Positions 1 to 13,000 of a stretch of 64,000 nucleotides of DNA are shown in pieces (the first letter of the stretch is position 1; each line of letters starts with the position of its first letter). This DNA is from Mermis nigrescens. Lineage: Eukaryota > Nematoda > Enoplea > Mermithida > Mermithidae. The DNA lies in NCBI GenBank assembly GCA_036768485.1, contig JAVLUZ010000748.1, positions 62,001-126,000 of the forward strand, written 5' to 3'. The position numbers and the translations under genes were made by a program. The notes beneath the pieces are model-generated. The model was not told where the DNA came from, made no database searches, and saw only the letters and a list, made by a program, of their open reading frames with translations.

Positions 1-934
1 TCATTCTGGTTTGGTGTTTGCCGAATTTATTTGCTATTTATACAATGCTCCTATGTACCAAAAAATTAAATGCTATATTTCACCCCGAAAAAAGGTTCCA
101 TACGACTCGGAAAATCTTGCCCCGGTCGGGGTTTAGGCCGGGGTTTTTTCGAGGTCGAGGTCCCCGTACGATAACTGAATGAAATATACCAATTTACGTA
201 AATAATAAATAATGAAATAAATGGTAAATAAAACAGTAATTAATAATTAATAAGTTATACGATATTTGTTAGAAATAAAATGTAAGAAATAAAAATTAAC
301 ATTCTTAGATATATGCAAATGTGTACGTATATGTAAATAAAAATTAAATACATAATATAGAAATAATAATTATTCATTTATCTTTTTTGTCTTCTCTAAA
401 TCATTTTTAATTGATATATTTTTCTAACTTAATTATTACATAATATTTATTTTCAATTTTATATTTCTTGATTATCATTCTTATTAATAATTGATTCTAA
501 TGTCGAGTTAATAATTTTCAATTACAATTTTAAGAAAATGAGATGAGTTAAACATAATTGTAATTAATTACTTATTACTAATAATTATTTTCGTTTTTTT
601 CTTTTCTTGGTTTTTTATATCCTTTGTGTCAGTCATTGTTCTTGTTTGTATTAAATTTCATTTTCTTCACTTTACTTCATTGTGCTTACTTTTATTTATC
701 ATAGTTATTTTTTATCATATTTATTGTATTTCAGTTATTTTTTATCATATTTATTGTATTTTAGTTATTTTTTATCATATTTATTGTATTTTAGTTATTT
801 TTTATCATATTGTATTTTTATATATTTTTAATTTTGTTTGTTTGTTATTTTTGTATTCGATTCACGTGTATATTTCTGTTTTGTCGCGCGTTTTTTAAAC
901 TTTTGGCGCTTGCTTTTTAATTTAAACCTTTCAG
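1..934. other. COG7 upstream intron (AT-rich, no exon recognised)
   Basis: This stretch precedes the first recognisable COG7 exon. It is AT-rich, has a GC-rich near-palindrome around 119-150, and a short tandem array at 703-815. I see no exon. The splice acceptor at 933-934 follows a pyrimidine-rich run, so at least the right part is intron. Confidence 0.6.
703..815 (+). repeat. 30-bp tandem repeat, about 4 copies
   Basis: A 30-bp AT-rich unit beginning agttattttttatcatat repeats at 703, 733 and 763, with a shortened fourth copy at 793. The first units differ by only one base, so the array is young. It lies in presumed COG7 intron. Confidence 0.85.
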
Positions 935-1000
935 GCGCTCGATCGTTGTCGAATTTTCGCTCATTATTCCACTCTGCCTTTTCTGCTCAAGTCGTTCGAG
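935..1000 (+). CDS. COG7: COG7 exon a
   Basis: The acceptor tttcag ends at 934 and the donor GAG|gttcat follows 1000. The exon is 22 codons in phase 0/0. It reads ALDRCRIF...TLPFLLKSFE and runs directly into RFFDNYY of the next exon, matching the AVDRC...LLSALKSLFAKY region of COG7. In the same frame the reading continues to a TAA at about 1056, which supports splicing at 1000. Confidence 0.8.
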
Positions 1001-4000
1001 GTTCATTTTTGTTTGCCATTCTTTTCACACGCAGTTTGGTCTGGAAATCCGGTTTTTTAAAAAGAAGCCCGGTTTTATGAGTTTTAAATAAAAACCAAAA
1101 AATCGGCTAAATTTCTGGCCAAAATCGCAAAATGTTAATGCTAAGTATGTCGCAAAATTTTATTGCTACGTGTGTACTTCTTAAATGTCACTTGGTACGA
1201 AATGAAGCGAATTTTGGCCTCAAATTCCTTATGGCAATAATACTTTCCTGAATTTTATTTATTGGGAAAAGGGAAATTGTAATTAACCGAAATTTTGACA
1301 CTTTTTGGGCCAAAAGACCGCTAAAAACGCATATTACGATGTTCTTCTCTCGGAAAATCCAAATTCTGGGGGATGAAAAATTTCTAATATTTATTCATTT
1401 TTAATTATTTTTAATTTCTAATTATTTCGAAAAATTTTTTCAATTCACAATTATCCCAACCAATAATATCGGCCGTCGTTCCGGACTCATGAGTCTTTCT
1501 AGGGTCCTCGTTTGAAATAGAATTTGAAAAAAATGAAATCAATTTTAAATCAGGGAAAATTAAAATGTGCTCTCCTGAAATTTTGGCCGAAAATTTACTT
1601 TTAGTCTTTATTGCGCTTTTTGTCGTTTTTTTACTTAAAAAATTGAAAAAATACGCTCTTAAATAATTCTAGATAATTGTTGTGTAAAGTGGATCAATTT
1701 AGCATTAAATTATGAAATTTTTAACTTTTCAAATTTGCATAGTTTACACTCATAATTAAACGATTATTCAATTAGTTATCGCAAATTTAAAAATCGTTGT
1801 GGTGAGCGAGTAATTTATGATGGTTTTTGAATGCAATAATTCATTAATTTTAAATCGTTATCAAATCTAGTAATTTAAAGTCTATAATTTGAACAAGAGC
1901 GTTACAGTACTTATATTGATCTTTGATTAGGTCTTTCAATTTATTTATTTACATAATTACACTTATTTTAATTCAATTTGTTTGTATTTTTATAACAAAT
2001 TATTATTGTCCTAATTTTGATTATAGTTTTATGCATACATGCGCAATATAGGAATTCTGGGGGTAACGAAAATATGAAGTGCCTTTTTTGGGTCCAAAAA
2101 TGGTATGTATGTACGCGTCAAAAACATCCTTTTTCAGCGTTTCTGACCAATCCTTATCTTTCTAGAGCATATAAACAAAAATTTCGAAAAAAATCAAAAA
2201 AGCCGGAACAAATTGAACAAAATATAGTCGAAAAAACATGAGTATAATGGCGCGAAGCGCCGAAAATTTGGCACTTTGAGCAAGTAGATAGCTCAAAACG
2301 CTTCAAAAAAGCATCTTTTCAACAAATTTTTAGAAAATATTTGGGAACTTTGGAAAAATGGCCAATTCTGGGGGGGGGGTTTAAGAAAAATTTTTTCGGC
2401 GGGTGAAAATTTTTCTGGGGGTGAAAATTTTGGGCGGGGCTGAACCCCCCCGAATCCCCCTCAAGAACATGCATGGTTTTATGTCTGCCATTTCTTTTTG
2501 CATCGTTTCTTTACGCAGAGGTTTTTCGATAATTATTATGTGTTGTTGTTCCGAACGCTCGAGGCCATTCGTCAGTTTACATTATCTGACCGAAAATACT
2601 CGGAAATCAATTATTGGGGTCAATTCGATAACCTATTCAAATTGACTAATTTTTCTGGTAATCGTATGTGCACTTTACAACAAAATTATAATTATTGATA
2701 ACATGAAATAAGAAAAAGAAAATTTTTCCGCCAATAAGGATATGTCCGAGGTATAATTTTTGAGTTCATCTTATTTTCTGGATTTAGCTATAAAATTTCA
2801 TCATATTTAAATCTATTTTTGAACTTTGATAGTCTATTCAAGTTATATTAGGTAATTATTAGTAAAATTAATTGATTGTAGCCTGAGAAGATATGTTTTT
2901 ATTCCATTTATTCAAATTCATCGAGAATTGGGGATTGTATAATGGAACACTGTGTAAAGCTCGAAATTTAGCGTGTGAAGTGCTATGTATTTGTTTATTA
3001 CTGTAGCTCCATCCAACCCATCTTAAGTTGGTCGCTTCCCCACCCCTTCTCCCAAAGCCAACAAATTTTTTACCACCTTCGCCAATTTTGGGAAAAATTG
3101 CGTTTTTTGGTCCGGGTTAAGTGTTTTTTTGGCCATTTTTTCGGCCAAAATTGGAGGCATTTACTACCCCTTCCCTCCGGCAGTAAATATGAAAGGGGAC
3201 CCGCAATTCCCTCCCGAAATTTCAGGGCGTTACATAAATATACGATTTTTATAACTTGCGTCGCTTAAACCCGGGATTTTCACGTTTTAAGTAACTTATT
3301 TATTTCATTATATATATTCCGTTCGATTTATTTTTTGATCGCTGCTTTCATGAGCTTGAAACCTTATTTATCCTATCATCGTTTCGGTTTTTCGCGTCCT
3401 GCTTACAGTACTCAGCTTTTAATACAATCGTATATGATTAAAAATACTTATAAATTATTAATAAATTGATGAATCAATTTACTAATCTGCTATTCCTAAA
3501 TGCGGGCGTTTTTATAAGTCTGAATTAATTTATGAATAATCTTTCAGTGTATCAATGAACGATTTGGTTGATGCTTACATATATGTAATATTCATGGCAT
3601 ATTTGCTACGATTTATGAATTAAAATACGTAAAATACTATAATTACAACATTTCTTTTGAGCAAAGAAGGCAATTTAAAATGATTGATGTTTTTCAACAT
3701 ATGTATGTATGTACAGGGGCGTACGCAGGATTTTTTCAAGGGGGGTCCGAAATTGGCGACCCTATATTTTGTAATTTGTACGCCGGGGCATCAAATCAAG
3801 TGCATTTTCTGACGTTTCCGAACGTGATCTTATCCGTTGAGCTCATAAAATTCAAACTTTTCGGAAAAAATTTATTTTTTTAAATAAGCTCATGAAAAAT
3901 GACCGTTTTTTGACCGCGCTTCTGCTTAAATTAATGAAAATAATCATTCTACGGCGCGAAGCGCCGAAAATATTCAAATTTTCCGATGAAAAGTAGCCAA

Positions 4001-7000
4001 TTTCTTTTATTTTTTCTTGCATCTTCTTACCTTTCCAAAATTATTTTTGTGCCAAGGGGGGGCGCCCCCCTGCGTACGCCTATGTGTATGTATGTACATG
4101 CAGTAAGTCAGACAGAAGGGCATAGGTGCACTAGGTCAGGGTCGGCGGGGGGGGGGTGAAATCCTAGAAATCCAAAACAGTAAATTTGAGGCTCACGATT
4201 TTTTTGCGGTCTTGACAATCAAAATGGTAAAAATAGCCTATAAAACGTTTTTGCGTGGTAATATCGTATTTTAAAAGCATTTTTAGTTCATTTTGACTGC
4301 ATTAAAACACTTTTAACACTAAAAAATGCAAAAAGTTATCAATTTTGGACGTTTTTGAGTAAAAAGTACTTTAAAATACTAATCCGGCGCGAAGCGCCGG
4401 AAAAATTTTGACATTTTCACTGCTTTTGACCTCAAAAATGATGCAAAAAACGTTCCATCGGCTCAAAATCGCCGGACAGTACATACCTGTCCGGCTGACC
4501 CTTCAGGGGGGCAATACCCCCCTCACCCCCTCTACATATGTGCGTGTATAAGGGCAATTATTAATTGATTAATTACAGTCGGTTAATTTATTTTCTTATT
4601 AATTTAATGCCTAAGCAAAAAGTATTGTTTGTAAAAAAATAATTTAGCATTCATTAATATATTAAGGAAAAACAGTTGTACGGTTTTAAGAAAAGAAAAT
4701 TAATCGGAAATTCTACATACAATCAGTGCATCAAATAAATATAAAACGATAAATGTGAAGCTGCTCGAAATTTTGACCCTAAATTCCATTTTTTTTAAAA
4801 TTGGATCTGAAAAGAAGAATGAAACGATCGACTTAAAATCTGAGATGAATAAAAATTTAGGATAACTAAAATTATAATTAAAACAAAAAACAAAACAAAT
4901 GAACTTAAAAATTCGAAAAATAAATGAAGAATTTAAGAAATACCGAAAGTTATGAATTGAAGAAAGTTTGGAAAAATATGTAAAAATCCGGGAGTCAAAA
5001 TAAATTAGTATTTATATATTTATTCTTTATCTAATTTATAATTAATTATGTATTAGGCAAGAGTGAGCTAATTTATCATTTAGGCAACCTAGCGTTGAAT
5101 ACGCAGCAGCTGAAGCGTACTGTAGATAGTATTACTGTAACGTTGAAAGATAAATACCTGACATGCATCGATGATATGCAGGATTCGGACTGCAGCAACA
5201 AGTGAATAAACGATGTATTATTTTGACATCTACATATCAAGCTTATAGGATGGAATAAAAAGTTTGAGCCAAAAAATTAAAATAGAAATAAAAGAAGAAA
5301 TTTAAAAATTTAAAATACGCTAAAAATGCACAAAATATAAATTATGGCGCGTAAAAGCTCAAAATTTTGGCAGAGGGTAGTCGGCACACCTGGGCGTGGG
5401 CGGCTTAGAGACGGATATGCACTCCCCACCGCGAAACCAAAATACCTTCCCAGAATTCAATTTTTGAAATTTTTTTCGTTTTTTCGCAATTTTTTGATGC
5501 CAATGGATAGTGCTTGATGAGAAACGTCGAAACATGGTGTTTTGCACGCCATACCACCATTTTTAAGGCCATTTTTTGATCTTTTGAAAAATCTTGCACC
5601 CCCCACCCAGAATTTTCTTGCTGCCCACGTATGGTACTCGGTCATTTTTCACCACTTTACAAACAATTTTACTTGTTTACCATCAGTCGGAGTCACAAGT
5701 TTAGGCTTTGTAACGAACGCACATTTTATTACGCGCTTAAAATGTACGTTTTGATTTCATATTCCTAAAGCAAATATCTATTTAACGCTTCAATTCGCTT
5801 TAACGTACGAATTTTGTCTATCCTACATTACGCAAGCTGCCTTTAGCATTACTTTTCATTATAAAAAGCACTTTTCCATTTTTTATGCTTGGCGAAGGAT
5901 CGCCTATATGTCATAGGCATACCTGAGCGTGGGGGCTTAGGGGGTATGCACTCCACAGAAAGCCAAATTCTTCCACCCCTCAGAAACCAAAATGCCCCCA
6001 GGATTCAAATTTTTGAAAATTTTTACTGTCTTTTTAGCCATTTTTTATGCCAATGGAGAGTGCTCGATGATAAACGTTGGAAAATGGTGTTTTGTCGCCA
6101 TACCACAATTTTTAAGGCCATTTTTTGACCTTTGAAAAAGTCTTGCACGCCCACAGAACTTTGGTGCCGTCCTCCAATGGCCATAAGATTTTTCTGCATT
6201 CTCTTTTTCATGCGTGGATACAGTTCTCGCCACGAAATTTGAACAATAAAGAACCGATTGAGTTTATTTAGGAAGGCTTTTTCACGACCTAATCGCCAGA
6301 GACCCAAAGAGTATGCTGGACGGCATGGGAAATTGGGGGAGGGGTGAACTTTAAAGTATCTTTTGTGCCTAAAAATGATGGTTACGCGTCAAAACATCGT
6401 TTTTTCGATGTTTCCAACGATGCTATACTTTTCTAGAATTCAAAAAACACTAAAAAGTTTTTAAAAAATCAAAAAAAAATCGAGCAACTTGATTCAAATG
6501 TGGTCAAAAAAGAGCATATGGCGCCAAACGCCGATTTACACTTTTGTTCAAATAGATAGCCAAAGACGCTTAAAATAGCACCTTTTCTATGAATTTTCCC
6601 AAACTTTTAAAAGAACGCGAATTCTGGTTGGGGGGGTTTAATCTTTGAAGGAGGGTGGAAACTTTGATTATGCATGGCAATTATCAATTTTGGCGCGAAA
6701 CGCCGACATTTTTTAAAAAGGAATTTTCGACATTTTTCAAGCGTTTATATCTCCCAAAAAATTTTTATACACGTACAAAGACGGTTTTTAAATGTTTCAA
6801 ACGATTGAAAAAATTTTTTCCGAACACAAAAAAACAGTAATTTACACTCTTTTTTATGCTTATCAAAGCTAATTATTACACTACTCGCCACGAAAGTTGA
6901 CGCTCTAATATGCTTTAGAGGATGAAAGAGCTTGTTATTAGATATATCGTTAACACGTCGGTCCTATTTCCGCCCACGCATGACCGACGTGTTAAACATA

Positions 7001-10000
7001 TATCCTTTAACAAGCTCTATCATCCTGTGAAGCATATTAGAGCGTCAGAATTCGTGGCGAGCACTGTAAATTTACGTCTTATAATATTCAAATTATTAAG
7101 TGCTAATTTCTTCTCTTCAATAAATGTTTCAAATTATATTTTGAGGAGTAATTTTTGTTATTTTTCGTTTATCAAATGCTCGAAATTTGACTTTCTTCAG
7201 GCAAAATGTTAACCATTTCGACGTGGTCATTTTAAATGACGACGTTTTAAAGTCCGCTTTGCAACAGCATTTGGCGCTCGCTTGTGGTAATTTAAGAGCT
7301 ATGTAAAATGTAAAGTCAAATTTTCCCCCTGCTCTTTAAATTCTAAATTTTTTTATGCCTTGGAATTTTTTGTTGAAATATATCTCTCTTTTTCTCTCTT
7401 CCTTTCTATCTATGTTTCCAGTGAAAAATGTGTGAATACGAGACGTTTGACGCTCAAAATTTTGAAAGAGTGGTAGTCGGCTATTTAGGGGAAAATAAAT
7501 GACCGTTGTTTTTGACTAGAATCGGTAAAAAGCAGATAAGAATGGTCTATAAACGCAATTTCTGCCAAAAATGGCCTAAAAACGCAATTTTTGACAAAAT
7601 GAGGGAATGGTATACGTATGTAGAAATCGTTGGGGGGGGCTCGGGGAACTCCCTCTTCCCTCTTATGATTACCTCCCGTGCTGTTTGAATTTTGATTAAT
7701 TTATTAATATATTTCTATTATTTCTGATGCGTATGTGTGCCGTTTTTTATTTTGTTTGCATTTGTCATATTTTTTAATTTTTTCTTTACATTTTATAATT
7801 TTTACTTATATCGTATAATTTATTTAAATTTTGCATTGTTTTTTCATGTTCGTTGAGTATTTATTGATCGATTTATATTTGGGCCAAGAATCTGTTTATA
7901 TTATAATTGATTTATTAATTTGTTTATTTCGTTGGCTTGCGTTTATATTTGTTTTCAATTTAGTCATTTAGCCGTTTATTATTTATTTATTTATTATTTA
8001 TTTATTTATGAATTAATTAATTAATTTATTTAGTATTTTTTCACATATTGATTATTTTTTCATTTATTTATTCACCATTTCTTAATTTTTTCAGCTTATT
8101 TATCGTATTTTTAAAAATAATTTTGATTTTTCGATTTTTATAGATAGTCCCGAATCAATTTTATCGGAAATTACCGAAAATTTGGACAAATTCTTGCACC
8201 AGGTCGAAAAATTGGTCCACGACCTTCTATTGTCCCCCGTAAAATCGATTTTAATCACCGTGCCTAAATTAGCGGTACCTTAAAATTTTTGGTCATACTG
8301 TGATGCAATGAAAAAATCTTTAAATTTCGTTCAGAGCTGGTCTTCGGCCAATTTGGGCGAATCGCTGGAAGAAAATTTGCCCAGTTTTAGCCTGGCGCCC
8401 CAAGAGTATATCATTAAGGTGAATTTTATGTATGACAGTTACGGTAACGGTCTGTTGGCTCAGTGCCAAAAACTTTCGTCGTACGAAATTCCTTAGTTTG
8501 GGTCAAAAACACTTAAAAAAGGCCGACAAATGGTCGTTTTCCTAATAGAGCAATATTTAAAAATGAATATCTAAAAAATAATATCCAAAAATGTAAAAAT
8601 ATAATAAAGTAACAATAATATTCGAAAATACGTAAATATTTTGAAAAACTAAAATATTTTAAAATATACTGATAATAATATAATATTTAAAAATAGTTAA
8701 ATACGTAAATATACTTCAAATTACCTTTGCAGACACTGCTCGTTCTCTGTAGGGCGTGAAAATCGTTAAAATAATTTCGAAAAACGTTTGAGTAAATTGA
8801 ACTTAATGTAGTCAAAAAAACGAGTCCGAAAATTTGAGATTTTTGGGCCAAAATGTAGCTAAAAACGCTTGAAACAGCACACTTTCTACGATTTTTTTCG
8901 CGAAAAATCGATAGTTTTGAGGGGTCAGCACCATACATGCACAGCATGGGAATTCAGAGGGTGTGAGATTAAAACGTGCATTTTTTGGTCTAAAACATAT
9001 GTACATGCTCATAGTGGGTTAGGGGTTATCACCCCCCCGTGAAGGGTCTAATGATTCTGAGCTGATGGAACGTCTTTTGCATTATTTTTGAGGTCAAAAG
9101 CAGTAAAATTGTCATAATTTTTCCTGCGCTTCGCGTCGGATTAGTACTTTTGAGTACTTTTTACTCAAAAACCGTCCAAAATTGATCACTTTTTGCATTC
9201 AATAGAAAAACCATTTGGCTACCGGACTTCTAGTTTGTGGCTTTGACTTTTCAGAATTCATAAAATGCAACAAATCCTCGTAAACACATCTTTTTTGTAG
9301 AATAAGAACGTAATTAAAGTATAACATTATAAAAATTTTACAAGACTGAAGTTGAAAAAAATAAATTAGCAAATCAGAATCTAAGAACAATAAGCGCAAT
9401 AGAGCGCAGAATGGCTATTTCAGCAAAAATCTATTAGATAGACGCGTTTCAAGTAGTAAGGTCACTATTTAACCCTTTTTTCGCTGTACTGTAACTTACT
9501 TGCTAAAGAAGTGGAGTCTTCAATAAAGTGTAAACCAATAAGTGCAATAGTGGGTATGACTGGATGAAACTTTACAATTTTTGGCCTTGCATTTAATCTT
9601 TCAAAGAATGTCTGCTGCTAAGCGGTACATATGTCAGACATTGCCATAGTTATGGTCAAAACACTCATTCGATCTTCTTTTTCTACAAATTTTTCGTCGA
9701 TCAACTCAAGTCCGACTAAAATTATAATTGAATAACTCTAAAATTATTTAATAATAATTTTTAAATACTATTTCACAGATTGGACAGTACATTATGACGT
9801 TCGCGCATCAGCTTGAGCCTTACATGTCGCAGGAAAATGCGGCGTTGAAATGTTTCCTGAATTATCTGCGCCAGGATCCATGTGGTAATTTAATCAAATT
9901 ACTAAAAATGACCGAAATTTGCCAAATTTAGTAAAATCTGGCAGAAAATCACGATTGAATTACAAATGAAGGCGGATCTAGTATACAATTTACTCCCCCA

Positions 10001-13000
10001 GCGTTTTTAGCCGATCCGTATAAGCTACAGTAACCAAACTTTACAAGCAGATAGCTATAAGCCTATTGAACTAATCTGGCAAAATTGATTAACTTACGGT
10101 GTAAACTTACTGCTTTAAAAAATTTCAAAAAACTCACTTTACTTTACTGTAAAGTTACTTTAAACTTACTTTTTTAATGTAGGATGTTGATTAAGCTACA
10201 AAAAACTGCTTTGTTTGAAACCCATCGAATCGTTTACAATTGTTAGATGCCGTTAGTACGTTGTAAACTGTGAGTGTAAAGCATTAAGTTTACACCGTAA
10301 GTTAATCAATTTTGCCAGATTAGTACAATAGGCTTATAGCTATCTCCTTGTAAAGTTTGGTTACTGTAGCTTATATGGATCGGCTAAAAAACGCTGGGGG
10401 GTAAATTGTATACTAGATTCAAGAAAGCAACATAAATAAAACTTTCTTGAACTCGAATTGAAAAATTTTTATTTGATTTTTTGCTTGTAAAGCAGTATTT
10501 ACCAGTGATTGTAAATCGGTTTAAACTGGATCAATGCAAAATACTTATCAATCAGTTAACGTTTGTAGAATTCAAAAATAATGCTTCTGTGCATATGTAA
10601 ATGACTGAAACCGTTAAGACCTTTAAGTTGAAACAGTTTAAACTGCTTTATCTTATTTGATTCAATTTAATAAAAAATGTATATATAATGTCTGCTTGTA
10701 AAGCGCTTTAAACTGCTTTTTATTATCTATTAAATTATTACGCGTTGTATTGTTGTTTGATTAATATCATTTTTATTCTTTTTGTTTTTATTTTATACCG
10801 TATGCTACTATTAATTATCTTAATTCATTATTAAATAATTTAAATAATTACATATGATATTTTTAGTTTTTATTTGTTATCAACAATTGTAATTAATTAT
10901 CAGTTTTGAGTTTTCCGAAAATTAATAAATTTTGGTATAAATAACTAAATACACGAATCATCGTGTGTTTAATTATTAGTAGTATAAATTACATGCATAT
11001 ATTATCATTTTAATATAAAATTTCGAATGGTTTATAAATTGGTTTTTATTTGTTACTGACACTGTTAATTATATGCTGATAGTTTTTGACGCTAGTTTTT
11101 CTTTTCAATTTTTTTACTCCTTTTCTTCTTAACGCTTCTCTGTATAAAATTTAATTTAATTGAATTTATACATAGTTCAAATATTTAAAGTCAATGCAAT
11201 GTAATGTATGCAATGTACTTTTTGATTTTATTAGCTTGTAATAAGAACAATAAAAAATAAAAAGCAACAAATCTCACTCATTTTGAACTGAAATAAAAAA
11301 AATGTGTAATTGCCAAATGAATTGTAAAATTATTATTGATTACTAGGTATGACTGGGACATTGATGATTGGTTGTAAAGAATCGGTAAAAATTTAAAAAA
11401 ATTTTGCGTATTAATTTGATTATTCGTTCGTATACGCATCGCAGACATCGAAACTCCGGAACAAGTTGTGCGATATTGGTTAAAATCCATGTCCGAAGGC
11501 GTCAGTAAATTTTATTTGGAATCTTTGCTTAATATCAGAGAATTGGGCAACTCGGGAACCAAGCAACTTAAGGCCGATATGAGTGCGTTCCAAAAATGGA
11601 TCTAGTATACAATTTACCCCAGCGTTTTTTTAGCCGATCCATATAAGCTACAATAACCAAACTTTACAAGGAGATAGCTATAAGCCTATTGTACTAATCT
11701 GGCGAAATTTATCAACTTACGGTGTAAACTTACTGCTTTAAAAAAATTTACTCTACTTTACTTTAAACTTACATTTTTTGCACTCACTTTTTTAATGTAG
11801 GATGTTGATTGAGTTACAAAAAACTGCTTTGTTTGAAACACACCGAATCGTTTACAATTGTTAGATGCCCTTAGTACGTTGAAAACTGTGAGTGTAAAGC
11901 AGTAAGTTTACACCGTAAGTTAATCAATTTTGCCAGATTAGTACAATAGGCTTATAGCTATCTCCTTGTAAAGTTTGGTTACTGTAGCTTATATGGATCG
12001 GCTAAAAAACGCTGGGGGTTAAATTGTATACTAGATCCAAAATCTAAATTATTCTGCTATTTTTTATTTTCTAACCGGCAATCGTCCGATTTTTATGTTT
12101 AAACTGAATCGACTATTTAAAATAATTTTAATTATTTTTTAATTATCAATTTATGCTCTTAATGTTTTATTATTTTTTTAAACGGCAATCGCCCGATTTT
12201 TCCGCCCAAGCTAAATCAAGCGTTAAAATTTTTTAAATTAATTTTTAATTATTAATTATTCTATTAATTTTTTATATTTTTAAAACCGGCTATCGTCCGA
12301 CTTCTCTGTTGAAACTAAATCAACCGTTTAAAATTATTTTAATTATTTTATAATAATTAATTATACTATTAATCTACTATATATTTTTGAAAGTTTGTTT
12401 GTTTGTATGTATGTTCGTATGTTTGTGCCGGGTTGGCTCCGGCCCCATGAAATTTGGTGGGCTGATATTTTGGGCCGAGGTCGGTCCAATGGGGGAAGGA
12501 GCCGTAGCGATCTTGAAATTTCGACAAACGCACCGATTGGCCCTGGGCTGGGAGGGAGCAGGGTTTGGCCCCTGTGCTATAAGCCTCCACGATTTCGGGA
12601 AATGGCCATTTTTTTATATTTTTTTCAAAAATTAGTTTATACTGTTTGTATAGGGATACCCCGGCCAAGAGGAGCATGCCTGGCGGCACTATGTACATTG
12701 TTATATGTTATAGCATTGGTCGGCACTGTGAAACATCAAAATACGGGTTTAACCAAATGATGCTATAACATAGGCAATTTTATAAGATAGGCGTGGTATG
12801 AGATACTACGTGCAATAAGATAAGCAATGCTATAAGATAGGACGTGATATAAGATACTCTGTGCTACAGGATAGGCAATACTATAAGATAGGACGTGATA
12901 TAAGACACCCCGTGCTACAAGATAGGCAATGCTATAAGATAGAACGTTATAAAAGATACCCCGTGCTACAAGATAGGCAATGCTATAAGATAGGAAGTGA

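Noticed and set aside
12387..12760. Reading frames of 82-121 codons on both strands at the left of the Helitron
   Set aside because: They overlap in three frames within the Helitron end sequence and show no domain; the G-rich repeat simply lacks stops.
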